This document shows, one piece after another, positions 1 through 9,218 of a DNA stretch of 64,000 nucleotides. The stretch is from JANJWP01 sp964482035. Lineage in GTDB: Bacteria; Patescibacteriota; Gracilibacteria; BD1-5; UBA2023. The notes under the pieces are model-generated. The model ran no database searches, had not been told where the DNA came from, and worked only from the letters and a program-made list of their open reading frames with translations. A program made the translations under genes and the position numbers. Location: positions 719,638 to 783,637 of the forward strand of contig CAYZVC010000001.1 in the NCBI GenBank assembly GCA_964482035.1, in the 5' to 3' direction. Position 1 is the stretch's first letter, and every line of letters starts with the position of its first letter.

Positions 1-865
1 TGAAATTCACGTGCGCGAGGCGTCCGCGCAGGAGTTCGGCGAGCTCGTTCGCGAAACGCGGATGGTCGGTGACGCCCGAAATCATGATATATTCGTAGAA
101 AATGCGCTTGTTGGTCTTTTCGACGTAGCGGTCGAGCGCGGCCATCAAATCGTCGAGCGGATACGTGTTTTCTACCGGCATGATGGACTTTCGGGTCTCG
201 TCGTTGGGAGCATGGAGCGATACCGCGAGGGAAACTTGCGGGAAGTCTACGGCGAACTTCTCGATGCCCGGAACGATTCCACACGTGGAAACGGTGACGC
301 GGCGGTTCGAAATGTCGTATTTCTTCTGGTCGCAAAGGATCGTGATGGCCTGTTTGAGATTCTCGTAGTTGAGGAACGGCTCCCCCATCCCCATGAAGAC
401 GACGTTGCGGATCTTGCGGTCCTCGGAAACGAGACGCTTCTGCACGAAGTCGAACTGCTCGAGGATTTCCCAGGTCGTGAGGTTGCGAAAAAGCCCCAGC
501 TTTCCGGTAGCGCAGAAGCTGCATCCCATGGGACATCCCGCCTGGCACGAGACGCAGAGGGTGTTGCGGCCGGAAAGGTGGCGCATGATGACGGCTTCGA
601 TAAGCTTGCCGTCATGGGTTTCGAAAAGGAACTTGGTCGTCTGCCCGTTGTCGGAGGTTTCTTCGCTGCGGAGTTTCAGCGTCATGAAAACGAGCTCCGG
701 AGCGAGTTTCTCGCGGAGTTCTTTGGAGATGGTGGTGATCGAACCGATGTCGGTTACGAGGTCCTTATAGAGGGCCTGCGACAATTGGGAATATCGAAAA
801 GGCTTCTCCCCGAACTCGGAGAGAAGCGCTTTGATTCCGGCTTCGTCGTGTACGGATACTGACAT
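1..865 (-). CDS. rlmN: RlmN 23S rRNA A2503 / tRNA A37 C2-methyltransferase (3' end cut by window)
   Basis: Radical-SAM methyltransferase acting on 23S rRNA A2503 and some tRNAs; cytoplasmic. The first 288 residues lie in the window. Visible: the CX3CX2C cluster motif CPMGCSFC at residues 111-118, followed by ATGKLGLFRNLTTWEI, the family signature. Also present are the VVFMGMGEPF SAM-binding motif and SLHAPND. It starts at an ATG that shares one base with the TAA of the upstream PAP2-like gene (TAATG), so it is the last visible gene of a secE-nusG-greA operon. No in-frame TGA was noticed. The C-terminus, including the methyl-carrying Cys region, is outside the window. Identification is firm. 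Confidence 0.95.
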   Translation of the reverse strand, partial: MSVSVHDEAGIKALLSEFGEKPFRYSQLSQALYKDLVTDIGSITTISKELREKLAPELVFMTLKLRSEETSDNGQTTKFLFETHDGKLIEAVIMRHLSGRNTLCVSCQAGCPMGCSFCATGKLGLFRNLTTWEILEQFDFVQKRLVSEDRKIRNVVFMGMGEPFLNYENLKQAITILCDQKKYDISNRRVTVSTCGIVPGIEKFAVDFPQVSLAVSLHAPNDETRKSIMPVENTYPLDDLMAALDRYVEKTNKRIFYEYIMISGVTDHPRFANELAELLRGRLAHVNF

Positions 866-1290
866 TAGAAGCTCATGAGGATGACGGCGGTAAGGATTCC
901 GACGACGCTGCCGACGAAGGCTTCCTCGGGAAGGTGTCCGATGGACTCGTTGAAGACGTTCTCGGATTCCTTGTCCTCTTCGCGCTTGAGGTCGTTGAGA
1001 GCGCGGGCGTGGAGACCGGCTTCGAAGCGGACGTTGATCGCGTCGTAGATGATGATGGTCGAGAAGACGAGACAGACGATGAACAGGTCCGAGAGCACCC
1101 CGTACTTGATTCCGATGGCGGTCGTCAAGCTCGTGACGAGGGCCGAGTGCACGGAAGGCATTCCTCCGGAACCGAGCGCGCTGGAGAGCGTGAACTTCCC
1201 CTGGTACTTGAAATAGACGCCCTTGATGATGACGGCGGCTATCCAGGAAAGTACCGGAATGAGGTAGAGGTTTTGTCGGAAGAAGGACAT
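865..1290 (-). CDS. Divergent PAP2 / DUF212 membrane protein
   Basis: A 141-aa integral membrane protein of the DUF212 family, distantly related to PAP2 phosphatases. Visible: four to five hydrophobic segments, the GSGGMPSVHSALVTSL motif around residues 41-56 (the family form is GGMPSSHSA), an acidic/basic loop DLKREEDKE, and the NESIGHLPEEAFVGSVVGI motif near the end. Length matches the family. The reaction is not established for bacterial members; lipid-phosphate dephosphorylation is a guess from the fold. It lies 8 nt downstream of greA and overlaps rlmN by one base. Confidence 0.85.
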   Translation of the reverse strand: MSFFRQNLYLIPVLSWIAAVIIKGVYFKYQGKFTLSSALGSGGMPSVHSALVTSLTTAIGIKYGVLSDLFIVCLVFSTIIIYDAINVRFEAGLHARALNDLKREEDKESENVFNESIGHLPEEAFVGSVVGILTAVILMSF

Positions 1291-1298
1291 GGCGGAAG

Positions 1299-1772
1299 TT
1301 ACTTGAGTTCGATAATTTCGAATTCGAAGGCGCCTGCCGGGGACTTGCCGGAAGCGGATTCGCCCGGAGCCTTGCCGATGAGGGCGGCGCCGAGGGGGGA
1401 TTCGTTGGAAATCTTGCCTTCGAAGATGTCGGTTTCGGTCGGACCTACGATGCGGTAGGTTTCCTTTTCGCCTTCGGCGTTCTTAACGACGACGACGGAA
1501 CCGATAGCGACGACGTTGGCCTTCTTGGTGGCCTTCTTCGCGTCTACGAGTTCGTAGTTCTTGAGGATGTCTTCGAGTTCGATGATGCGGAGCTCGACCT
1601 GTGCCTGCTCGTTGCGGGCGTCTTCGTATTCGGAGTTTTCGGAAAGGTCGCCGAACGAGATGGCCTCTTTGAGTTTTTCCGCGATTTCGATGCGGCGTTC
1701 TTCCTTGAGGATGGTAAGTTCCTTCTGTATCTCTGCGAGGCCTTCTGCGGTAAGGAGGGTCTTCTTGGACAT
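1299..1772 (-). CDS. greA: Transcription elongation factor GreA
   Basis: A 157-aa GreA, the usual length. It binds the RNA polymerase secondary channel and stimulates cleavage of backtracked transcripts. Residues 1-75 form the coiled-coil hairpin: it opens with LTAEGLAEIQKELTILKEER, carries the tip motif GDLSENSEYEDARNEQ, and is followed by the VELRIIELEDIL helix. The C-terminal FKBP-like domain has VGPTETDIFEGKISNESPLG and ALIGKAPGE. No in-frame TGA. Clustering with nusG and secE makes this a transcription/translocation operon. No Shine-Dalgarno is visible before the ATG. Confidence 0.97.
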   Translation of the reverse strand: MSKKTLLTAEGLAEIQKELTILKEERRIEIAEKLKEAISFGDLSENSEYEDARNEQAQVELRIIELEDILKNYELVDAKKATKKANVVAIGSVVVVKNAEGEKETYRIVGPTETDIFEGKISNESPLGAALIGKAPGESASGKSPAGAFEFEIIELK

Positions 1773-1782
1773 GGGGGAGCGG

Positions 1783-2523
1783 TTATTGCTGTAAGAGGAG
1801 CTTTTTCAATTTGGAGTAGGCGGCTTTGGGGATTTCGACCCCTACGGCCTTACCTTCGAGTTCGGTCACGAACCGTACGGTCGTGTCTTTCTTGTTGGTC
1901 GGATTGAGGAAAAACGTCTGCGAGAAGAACGTGTCGGTCTCGCGGATGCCGTAGACCGGCGACACGAGCTTGAGGTTGGACAACATGACGCCGTAACTTT
2001 CGGAAAACGCGTAAAACCTCGCCTTGGTCTTCTCGTCGGCGTACGTGGAATATCCGATGCCACGGAAGATATGTATATCGAAAATACCCTTGTTTTCAAC
2101 CTTTTTCGGGAATACGTCGGGCATGAGCCGGGCGAGAAGGATGCCCGGAAGCGGGTATTCCTGTTCGGTCTCCTGGGGCTTCGCGACGGCTCAGGTGGAG
2201 GCCGTTTGGACGGTTCCGGTACCGGAAGTCCCGGTTCCCGATTTCGCCACCGGAGCGGTTCAGGTTCCGGAAGTCGCCACGAGCGCGTCGATTCCGGCCG
2301 CCATGCGGTCGATCGAAGCCGCGAGCTCCGCGTCGCCCGGACGGGCGCCGGAAGCCGGAACCGGCTTCGAAACGCCGGAATCCCCGACATGAGAAAACTC
2401 CGGGAATGCCTTCGAACGAAGGTCCCGGAGGGCGCTCTTATACGGCGGATAAAAGGCCGTAGCGAGAGCGTTGACGGTCGCGACCGCCACGAGGGTAAGA
2501 AGGAAGATGGATACCGCCCGCAT
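1783..2523 (-). CDS. Membrane-anchored protein of unknown function (two TGA-Gly codons)
   Basis: A 246-aa protein when TGA at 2191-2193 and 2260-2262 is read as Gly; under the standard code it splits in two. Residues 1-22 are an N-terminal hydrophobic anchor (MRAVSIFLLTLVAVATVNAL). Residues about 60-125 are a low-complexity Gly/Thr/Ser/Pro linker that contains both TGA codons. Residues 130-246 form a globular part of mixed beta character (FDIHIFRGIGYSTYAD, FFLNPTNKKDTTVRFV). This suggests a tethered extracytoplasmic domain. I recognise no family. It sits between nusG and greA with 10-11 nt gaps, so it is co-transcribed. Confidence 0.7.
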
Positions 2524-2534
2524 GGAAGAAACGG

Positions 2535-3086
2535 TTATTTCTTCACCTTGACGCTGCCGAATTCGAGTTCGACCGGAGTGTCGCGTCCAAGGAGATTGAC
2601 GTTGACCTTGAGCATCCCCTTGCTCTCATTGATTTCGGTAACGGTTGCTTCACTGCCTTCGAAGGGCGGAGCGAGAATCACTACGACGTCGCCTACGCGG
2701 GTGGTCGTGGTATATTCTTCGCTACGTTCGGTGAGGACGCCCTTGAGGCGTTCGAGCTCTTCGCCGCGTACCGGTACCGGAACGGTTCCGGCTCCGAGGA
2801 AACCGGTGACGTTCGGGGTGTTGCGGACGATGTACCAGGATTCGTTGGTAACGACCATCTTTACGAGGATGTACCCCGGGAAGATGTTCTTCTTTTTCTT
2901 CACCTTCACGCCGCCTGCGCGGATGGAAATGGCGTCGTGGGTCGGAACGAAAACGTCGAGGATGAATTTCTCGAGACCGAACGCTTCGCGGCGCTGCATG
3001 AGCGACTGGCGGACGTTTTCTTCGGTTCCGGAAATTACGCGGATGACGTACCACTCTCCGCCTTCGTTATTCAAGCAATCGAACAT
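2535..3086 (-). CDS. nusG: Transcription termination/antitermination factor NusG
   Basis: A 183-aa NusG. The NGN domain (residues 1-115) has WYVIRVISGTEENVR, VFVPTHD, KKNIFPGYILVKMV, WYIVRNTPNVTGFLGAG and VPV. The C-terminal KOW domain has VGDVVVILAPPFEG and the LLGRDTPVELEFGSVKVK end. Length is normal. It links RNA polymerase to Rho or ribosomal protein S10. It follows secE by 19 nt, the classic secE-nusG arrangement, although no rplK follows. No in-frame TGA and no visible Shine-Dalgarno. Confidence 0.97.
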   Translation of the reverse strand: MFDCLNNEGGEWYVIRVISGTEENVRQSLMQRREAFGLEKFILDVFVPTHDAISIRAGGVKVKKKKNIFPGYILVKMVVTNESWYIVRNTPNVTGFLGAGTVPVPVRGEELERLKGVLTERSEEYTTTTRVGDVVVILAPPFEGSEATVTEINESKGMLKVNVNLLGRDTPVELEFGSVKVKK

Positions 3087-3105
3087 GGGGGAAAAGGGGT
3101 TTCGG

Positions 3106-3435
3106 TTATTTTGCCGAACCGGACGCGGAGTCGGTAACGGTTACGGGGACAGCGGTTCCGGTGGCGGAAGCTCCGCTGCCGAGAAGGGCCTTGAGGTCGA
3201 TGTTCTGGGTCTGCTGTTTCGCCGCGGACTGTGCCGAGGTTACCGGGGAAGCCGGCTTAACGAGGTTGCGGAGCGCGAAAATCGAGCTGGAAAATGCCGT
3301 TCCGATGATGAAAAGGAAGATGGCGAAAGCCACGATCGTAGAAACGACGATGGTGAAGTAGCGAACGGTCTCGCGACGGGTCGGCCATACGACGTGGTCG
3401 AACTCCTTCACGGACTCTCGGAGGAAACGGAGCAT
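3106..3435 (-). CDS. secE: Preprotein translocase subunit SecE
   Basis: A 109-aa SecE, the single-TM clamp subunit of SecYEG. Visible: the amphipathic helix FLRESVKEFDHVVWPTRRETVRY and one long TM segment (FTIVVSTIVAFAIFLFIIGTAF). A poorly conserved Ala/Thr/Ser-rich extension of about 50 residues follows and is unusual for SecE. I chose the ATG at 3433-3435 over a TTG two codons upstream. A consensus promoter lies about 35-60 bp upstream. First gene of the operon running to rlmN. Confidence 0.93.
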   Translation of the reverse strand: MLRFLRESVKEFDHVVWPTRRETVRYFTIVVSTIVAFAIFLFIIGTAFSSSIFALRNLVKPASPVTSAQSAAKQQTQNIDLKALLGSGASATGTAVPVTVTDSASGSAK

Positions 3436-3469
3436 TGTCAAAAAGGGTATCTTCTAGGAAGCGGGGGCG

Positions 3470-3497
3470 ATTATAGGGGAAAAGCCTACGGAGTCAA
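3470..3497 (-). promoter_or_regulatory. Promoter of the secE-nusG-greA operon
   Basis: On the minus strand, TTGACT (3492-3497), a 16-nt spacer, and a perfect TATAAT (3470-3475). The predicted start near 3463 leaves a 5' leader of about 28 nt before secE. This is the best sigma-70-type match in the window and sets the 16-nt spacing used to judge the others. Confidence 0.85.
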
Positions 3498-3549
3498 AAA
3501 AAACCCGGCCTGCGGGAACGCTTGGAAAATCCGCCGGGGACTCGGATTG

Positions 3550-3577
3550 TTGACAACTTTTCCGTTGAAGGTAAAAA
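3550..3577 (+). promoter_or_regulatory. Promoter of the Cys-cluster gene
   Basis: TTGACA (3550-3555), 16-nt spacer, TAAAAA (3572-3577). The predicted transcription start falls only 1-3 nt before the ATG at 3586, which would make a leaderless mRNA. It is divergent from the secE promoter, about 50 bp away. Confidence 0.65.
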
Positions 3578-3585
3578 CATGCCCC

Positions 3586-4191
3586 ATGAGCTTCGGAAAA
3601 AACGCCTGGGACGAATCCCCCATCGATTATTCCAACCGCTGCGATGCGTGCGCGGGTTTTTGCTGCGTGGCGCTCGAAATCCCCAAAGAAAGCGACGGAG
3701 TGCTTACGAAGACCGCCAATGCCGTCTGTTCGTACCTCGACCTCAACCCTTCGGGGATCGGACACGCGTGTTCCGTATACCATTCCCGCAGGCACCGGGG
3801 ATTCGACACTTGCCTGCATTACCGTTGTTACGGTGCCGGCCCCGCGATTACGAAGGCGGCGAACGAACGCGAATGGATATATTCGGACGCGACGTTCAAG
3901 AAAGAGGCCATCGACCTGTACGACCTTTGTTTCCGCATGGCGAGCTATCTGGGAGGAAACGAAGAACTGGCGAACGCCGCTTTCTTTCCGTTCTTCAAAA
4001 AGAAGCCGGACGAATTTTCCGAAAGCTGCGAACGGATATATCGGAAATTCCTGAATGACGGAGTCCTCACCGACGCCGACGGTAACGAGGCGGACGTCGC
4101 CACCGTTAGGAACTGGTTCATCGAACGCGTTCGCGCCCGGGAAGGAAAAGTCTTCGCTTTCATACGGACGGTTTCGGGGAGGAAGAAATAA
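3586..4191 (+). CDS. Cysteine-cluster protein, unknown function
   Basis: A 201-aa soluble protein. Residues 1-85 hold a clustered-Cys module: CDACAGFCC (near residue 14), a Cys in AVCSYLD, HACSVYHSRRHRGFDTC and YRCYGAGPA. The pattern CxxCxGxCC...C...C..H...GF..C..Y.C.GAG resembles the Cys-rich region found before pentapeptide repeats in some bacterial proteins (YkgJ-like clusters); no pentapeptide repeat follows here. The remainder is helical (LYDLCFRMASYLGG). A metal or Fe-S site is inferred from the cysteines only. It ends in TAA and has its own promoter. Confidence 0.65.
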   Translation: MSFGKNAWDESPIDYSNRCDACAGFCCVALEIPKESDGVLTKTANAVCSYLDLNPSGIGHACSVYHSRRHRGFDTCLHYRCYGAGPAITKAANEREWIYSDATFKKEAIDLYDLCFRMASYLGGNEELANAAFFPFFKKKPDEFSESCERIYRKFLNDGVLTDADGNEADVATVRNWFIERVRAREGKVFAFIRTVSGRKK

Positions 4192-4198
4192 TCGGCGG

Positions 4199-4227
4199 TT
4201 GATTGTCCCGAAAAAGACTGGCACAAT
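4199..4227 (+). promoter_or_regulatory. Putative promoter that decides the start of the next gene
   Basis: TTGATT (4199-4204) and CACAAT (4222-4227) with a 17-nt spacer. Transcription would begin near 4234, after a possible ATG at 4226, so the ATG at 4256 is preferred for the downstream gene. Confidence 0.45.
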
Positions 4228-4255
4228 GGACCGGTTACGATTTCAACCGCACGAC

Positions 4256-4939
4256 ATGTCCCTCGAAAACCGAAACGATGCTTTGCCTGACGCCGACCTC
4301 TCTCGGGAACGCGAACGGACGGCGAAAGAGAAGGCCGCCGACGCGTTCGAAAAAGCGCCGACCGACAAGAAGATACGTTTCGTCGAATTCCTTCTCAAGA
4401 ACGAAACCGAACCGGCGAAACGACTCAAGCTCCAGTCGTTCATGGACCATCTCGCCGACAAAAAGCTCGCCGAATCGAAAAACGCTCCGGAGGCTTCCGG
4501 CGCAATCCTCCCGGACGGAAAAAGCGTGCGCGTAGAAAACGGCGAAATCGTCATCGGCGGCAGCGAAAAGGCTCCTGAGAAATTCGATTCTTCCAGGCTC
4601 GTCGCGAAAGTCGTGGATGACGCGCGGAACCTTTCGCAGTTCAAAAAGATCGAGCCGTTCCTCAAAACGTTCTTCCGCGAAGGGGTCGTCATGAGCAAAG
4701 AAACGTTCGAGGACGTTTCGACTTCCCTCTCCTACGCGCTCAAGGCGCTGTCCGACGAACTCGAACCCACGCTCATGAAGAACCGGATTGGCGGCGACCG
4801 GACGCCCGGCGTACGGAACATCGACCTTTACGACCCCGATACGAACGAGCCGGCGGCTTTGGCATTTAGGAAAACCGTGGCCGACCTCAACAAGAAACAT
4901 TTCGACGACAAGCCTTCGCCGTTCAGGATGCGCCCGTAA
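4256..4939 (+). CDS. Soluble helical protein of unknown function
   Basis: A 227-aa charged, Lys/Glu/Asp-rich, mostly helical protein with no signal peptide or TM segment. The N-terminal 70 residues look like coiled coil (ERERTAKEKAADAFEKAP; RFVEFLLKNETEPAKRLKL). A short beta element (VRVENGEIVIGG) and a helical C-terminal half follow. I recognise no family. An in-frame ATG at 4226 exists but would sit upstream of the predicted transcription start. The stop codon lies inside the terminator hairpin, so the gene is monocistronic. Confidence 0.65.
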   Translation: MSLENRNDALPDADLSRERERTAKEKAADAFEKAPTDKKIRFVEFLLKNETEPAKRLKLQSFMDHLADKKLAESKNAPEASGAILPDGKSVRVENGEIVIGGSEKAPEKFDSSRLVAKVVDDARNLSQFKKIEPFLKTFFREGVVMSKETFEDVSTSLSYALKALSDELEPTLMKNRIGGDRTPGVRNIDLYDPDTNEPAALAFRKTVADLNKKHFDDKPSPFRMRP

Positions 4940-4957
4940 CCGGGCGCTTTCTTTTTT
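4930..4957 (+). terminator. Rho-independent terminator overlapping the stop codon
   Basis: Perfect 7-bp GC stem (GCGCCCG / CGGGCGC), 4-nt loop TAAC that contains the TAA stop of the upstream gene, then TTTCTTTTTT. The T-run also supplies the start of the next -35 box. Confidence 0.9.
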
Positions 4958-4983
4958 GACTCCGGCACGCGATTTGATAGGAT
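4956..4983 (+). promoter_or_regulatory. Promoter of the pilin-LamG operon
   Basis: TTGACT (4956-4961), 16-nt spacer, TAGGAT (4978-4983). Start near 4990 gives a leader of about 25 nt, rich in A/T, before the ATG at 5015. Confidence 0.75.
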
Positions 4984-5014
4984 TTAAACGAAATATTAAT
5001 TATCAAGGGATACG

Positions 5015-7048
5015 ATGGGCCAGAAAGAGCTCCGGAGCAATAAGAAAGCTGAGACGGTTCGAATCCCGAAAACTCGGAAAATCTCCGGTTTCACCCTCGT
5101 CGAACTCATCGTCGTAATCACCATCTTGGCGATTCTGGCGACCATCGGGTTCCTGGCGCTTTCCGGGTACTCGCAGGACGCGAAGGATTCCGCCATCAAG
5201 GCGAACGTGAGGTCGCTGCAGACGGCGATTTCTTCGGAAGCGGCGATCACGAACAATTCGCCCCGGTACTACGTGGTGCACGATACGGACTACGCGCTCT
5301 CGGGCGCCTTCGCGTACGTCGACGGGGCTTCCGTGGCGCTCACCGGAGGAGACGTCGGATCCGCGCCCCTCGATTCCAACTACACCGCGGGCAAGCCCGA
5401 CTTCAAGAAGCTCAAGCTCAATCCCGACAAGTTCAGGATCTCGGCTTCCGGTCTTCCGGGCGGGACGCTCGGCGTACTGGCGCGCGCCACGGGCTTCGGC
5501 GCGGACTCCGCGGAGGCTTCGTACGACGCGGACTCCCTCATGGCCGCGGGCGCGGACTTCATGACCGCGGGGGCCAACGGGAAGAAGCGCGTCACCTCGT
5601 ACGTGCAGACGGCGGGAGTGAGTCCGGCGACCAGGCTCGCGAGCGTGGCGGGGAATTTTCCCACCTCCAACGTTCCCGCCGGGAACGTTTCCGGCCTCTT
5701 CCGCGCCGAACCGGGAAGCGCGACGAACCTGACGGGGGCGCTTTTGGACGGCGCGGCGGGGAGCCAAAGCGTTCCGACGGCGAATCAGAACGCCCCGAGC
5801 GTAGTCGCGCTCATGCATCTCGACGGCCGTCCCGACAATGGCGATCCGTCGAGAAATTCGGTGGTCCTCAACATGAGAATGGAAGGATCCGAAGGTGCCG
5901 ACACGCTCGTTGACGATGCGGGGACGACGTTCGTAAAAACCGGCACTCCGAGCGTTTCGACCGGTACGGGGAAATACGGCGCGAGCATGTATTTCAACGA
6001 TTCGAGCTACTACATGGCGAATGCCTACAGCCAAGATTATTCCATCGCCGCGGGGGATTTCACCGTGGAAGCCTGGATATACAATACGATACCGGCAAGC
6101 GGACAGACGAACAGTTACTATACCATCGCCGGTACGTCGAACTGGATCTTCTACATGAACCAGTCAAGCGTGCTTTCTTGGACGAGCCAATCGGTAGGGA
6201 CCGCTACGGGGCCGACGATTCCGAAGAACGTTTGGACGCACGTGGCAGCGGTCAGAAGCGGAACGACCGTAACCATCTACGTAAACGGGGTGGCATCATG
6301 AAGCGCGACGGTAAACAACGGTTGAACGAACGCAACCGCGTTTTATGTCGGGACCGATCCGGCCGGACTCACTGGGCGGGAATTCCGCGGATACATCGAC
6401 GACCTCCGCATAACCAAGGGGGTGGCGAGATATTCCGGAACTTTCACGCCCGCTCAAATACCGGAAATATCGGGGCAGACGTTCGCTGACGAAAAATGAA
6501 ACGCCGTGACGGTAAACGGAAAACCCACGCCTTCTTCCGCACAAAGCAAATTCGGAGGATACTCCGCGGCTTTCAACGGAACGACGGACTCCGTAAAACT
6601 CACTTCGGCATCCAATTTCAATTTCGGAACGGGCAACGTGACCATAGAATGATGGTACTACGTGACGGATGCCGGAAATACGTACAAGCGCCTGTTCCAG
6701 AATGCCAGCGGCGGAACTCCCGCAGGCAAACTCTACGTATACGCGTACGCGAATAAGATCAAAATATACGACGACGCGCGCACTCTCGCGGACGTCTGAA
6801 CGTTTCCCGTCGGACAATGGTTCCATCTCGCCATGGTGAAAGATGCCGGAACCGTAACGTTTTTCGTGAACGGAGTAGCCGGCACCGGACACTCCAGCCC
6901 GACGACGGCGATCAATTCGACGGAATTCACCATTGGATGATGACCTACGGAATTCCTTTGAGGTTATGCCGACGAATTCCGAATCACGAAATGAGCGTTG
7001 TATACGACGGATTTCACTCCGGCCACTACTGCCTTCCCAAACAATTAG
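5015..7048 (+). CDS. Type IV pilin-like surface protein with two LamG domains (copy 1)
   Basis: A 677-aa protein when at least eight in-frame TGA codons (6299 onward) are read as Gly; it ends at TAG. The N-terminus is a class III pilin signal: basic leader, then GFTLVELIVVITILAILATIGFLAL with the Gly cleavage site and Glu+5, as in type IV pilins and pseudopilins. A shared pilin body follows (residues about 50-260). Two concanavalin A-like/LamG_3 domains follow, with DFTVEAWIYNT, WTHVAAVRSG, YIDDLRITKGVARYS in the first and GNVTIEGWYYV, WFHLAMVKDAG, DEFRITKGALYTTDFTPA in the second. TGA-Gly codons cluster in the LamG part. Export and assembly by a type IV pilus system, and glycan or surface binding, are inferred. 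Copy 2 starts 1 nt downstream. Confidence 0.88.
5090..5648. repeat. 559-bp direct repeat, copy 1 (pilin N-terminal half)
   Basis: Nearly identical to 7125-7683 at a constant offset of 2035 bp. It runs from the pilin cleavage motif to the LASV codons. Differences are a few clustered silent or near-silent changes, for example around 5160, 5345-5370 and 5390. Upstream and downstream sequences diverge quickly. Confidence 0.95.
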
Positions 7049-7049
7049 T

Positions 7050-9131
7050 ATGAATCGAGACATTTCGAACGGTTCCAACGTTCAAAAACGTGCGGGCGCC
7101 CCCGTATCGCATGATTACCTTGGCTTCACCCTCGTCGAACTCATCGTCGTAATCACCATCTTGGCGATTCTGGCGACCATCGGGTTCCTGGCGCTGTCGG
7201 GGTATTCGCAGGACGCCAAGGATTCCGCCATCAAGGCGAACGTGAGGTCGCTGCAGACGGCGATTTCTTCGGAAGCGGCGATCACGAACAATTCGCCCCG
7301 GTACTACGTGGTGCACGATACGGACTACGCGCTCTCGGGCGCCTTCGCGTACGTCGACGGGGCTTCCGTGGCGCTCACGGGAGGCGACGTCGGTTCGGCT
7401 CCGGCGGATTCCAACTACACCGCCGGGAAACCGGATTTCAAGAAGCTCAAGCTCAATCCCGACAAGTTCAGGATCTCGGCTTCCGGTCTTCCGGGCGGGA
7501 CGCTCGGCGTACTGGCGCGCGCCACGGGCTTCGGCGCGGACTCCGCGGAGGCTTCGTACGACGCGGACTCCCTCATGGCCGCGGGCGCGGACTTCATGAC
7601 CGCGGGAGCCAACGGGAAGAAGCGCGTGACCTCGTACGTGCAGACGGCGGGGGTGAGTCCGGCGACCAGGCTCGCGAGCGTGGTTTGAAATTTCCCGTCC
7701 ACGGGAATGCCGGCGGGAAACGTTTCGGGGCTCCTGCGCGCCGAACCGGGAAGCGCGACGAACCTGACGGGGGCGCTGGTCGACGGGGGAAACGCTTCGA
7801 ACGCGGTGTCTTCCTGAGATCAATTCGCCGGCGGAGTGGTTTCGCTCGCGCACTTCGACGGCCGCACGGACAACGGCGACCCGTACCGGAATTACGTCAC
7901 GATGAGCGTTCGCGGAAACGGCACTTCTTCGGTGACCGACGAAACCTGAAAGACGTTCACCTCTGCCGGAAATGTCCAAATCAGCACCGCGAACGGAGTT
8001 TCCGCGAACGATGCGAACCTTCTCTTTGACGGAACCGGCGATTACGCCACTACCCCGTACGAAGCGGCGTCAATGGACTGGTGGACTTCCGACTACACGA
8101 TAGAGGCATGGGTATATCCGGTAACCCTGAGCACCTGGGGATACGTCGACGGTTCGGAACGGCCCGGGGCAATGGGACTTGGAAGAACCACTACCCAGGA
8201 AGATTATTGGTCTTTCTGACCGATATCGAACGGAACCGTGCAATTCTACTACTGGAACGGGGCGCGCAACAGCGTAAGTTCGACGCAGACCGTCACCGCG
8301 AATCAATGGAACCATATCGCGATGACGAAAACGTCCGCCGGGATTCAAATTTGGGTAAACGGCATCGGAGGCACGGTCACCGCAATCTCGGGAACCCCCC
8401 TCTCCTCAACCGCGTACCCGTTCGCCATCGGACAGATGAACAACCGGTCGATCGACGGACGGATCGACGACCTGCGAATCACCAAGGGCGTAGCGAGATA
8501 CTCTTCGAATTTCACCCCGGCACAGACTCCCGCGGTTTCCTGAACGGTATTCGCCGATCAGAAGGGGCTCGCCATCGTCCAGGGCGGCGAGGCATCGGTA
8601 TCGTACGCTTCGGCGAAATTTTCCGGATCCGCGATTTTCGACGGAACCGGCGACTACCTTTCTTGGGCATCGAACGCCGACTTCGGTTTCGGAACCGGCG
8701 ACTTCACCATGGAATTCTTCATGAAAAGCCCGCTATCGAAATACCAGACGATCATAGACATGCGCCCCGCGGAATCGAACGGCGCATACCCGTACGTCGG
8801 ACTGAGCACGAACGGAAACGTCACCTACTATGCGAATTCCGCAACGAGAATCAACGCATGAGCGGGAGCGACGACCGCGAATACGTGGGCGCACGTGGCA
8901 CTCTCGAGGGTATCCGGAACGACGAGACTCTACGTGGACGGAGTGGAAAAGGGTTCCTGGGCCGATTCTACCAATTATCTCACCGCCCCGCTCCGTATCG
9001 GACGCTCGGCATTCGCGAGCGCGGCCGGGGAAGATTTCTCGGGACAAATCGACGAATTCCGAGTCACCAAAGGAATCGGACGCTACTCCGCGAACTTCAC
9101 CGTTCCCGCATCGGCATATCCGAACCCGTAA
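7050..9131 (+). CDS. Type IV pilin-like surface protein with two LamG domains (copy 2)
   Basis: A 693-aa paralog of the preceding gene, starting 1 nt after its TAG. It has the same pilin signal (GFTLVELIVVITILAILA) and pilin body, then two LamG domains: YTIEAWVYPV, WNHIAMTKTSAG, IDDLRITKGVARYSSNFTPA; and DFTMEFFMK, WAHVALSRVSG, IDEFRVTKGIGRYSANFTVPA. Six TGA codons (7686, 7816, 7948, 8218, 8541, 8861) restore one frame as Gly. The pilin halves are almost identical to copy 1 and the LamG halves diverge, so an invariant export/assembly part carries different binding heads. A bidirectional terminator follows. Confidence 0.88.
7125..7683. repeat. 559-bp direct repeat, copy 2
   Basis: Second copy of the block at 5090-5648, in the same orientation and reading register (pilin signal through LASV). 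Recombination between copies would delete or swap a LamG half. Confidence 0.95.
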
Positions 9132-9151
9132 TCCCTTATCGCCGCTCCTAC

Positions 9152-9183
9152 GAAAAAAATGCGCCTGACCGGCGCGTTTTTTT
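9152..9183. terminator. Bidirectional terminator between convergent operons
   Basis: A-run, stem GCGCC / GGCGC with loop TGACC, then GTTTTTTT. It is flanked by A's on one side and T's on the other, so it serves the pilin operon and the converging permease-photolyase operon. Confidence 0.75.
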
Positions 9184-9218
9184 ATGCGGAATCATAAAAC
9201 GCAGGTATTCGCGTTCCG

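Noticed and set aside
2071..4191. A 706-aa plus-strand open frame across nusG and secE
   Set aside because: Only its last 201 codons (from 3586) are a real gene; the rest is antisense to clear secE, nusG and the membrane protein and is open because of GC-rich codons.
5055..5075. tRNA T-loop-like GGTTCGAATCC
   Set aside because: It lies inside the pilin coding region with no acceptor or anticodon stems around it.
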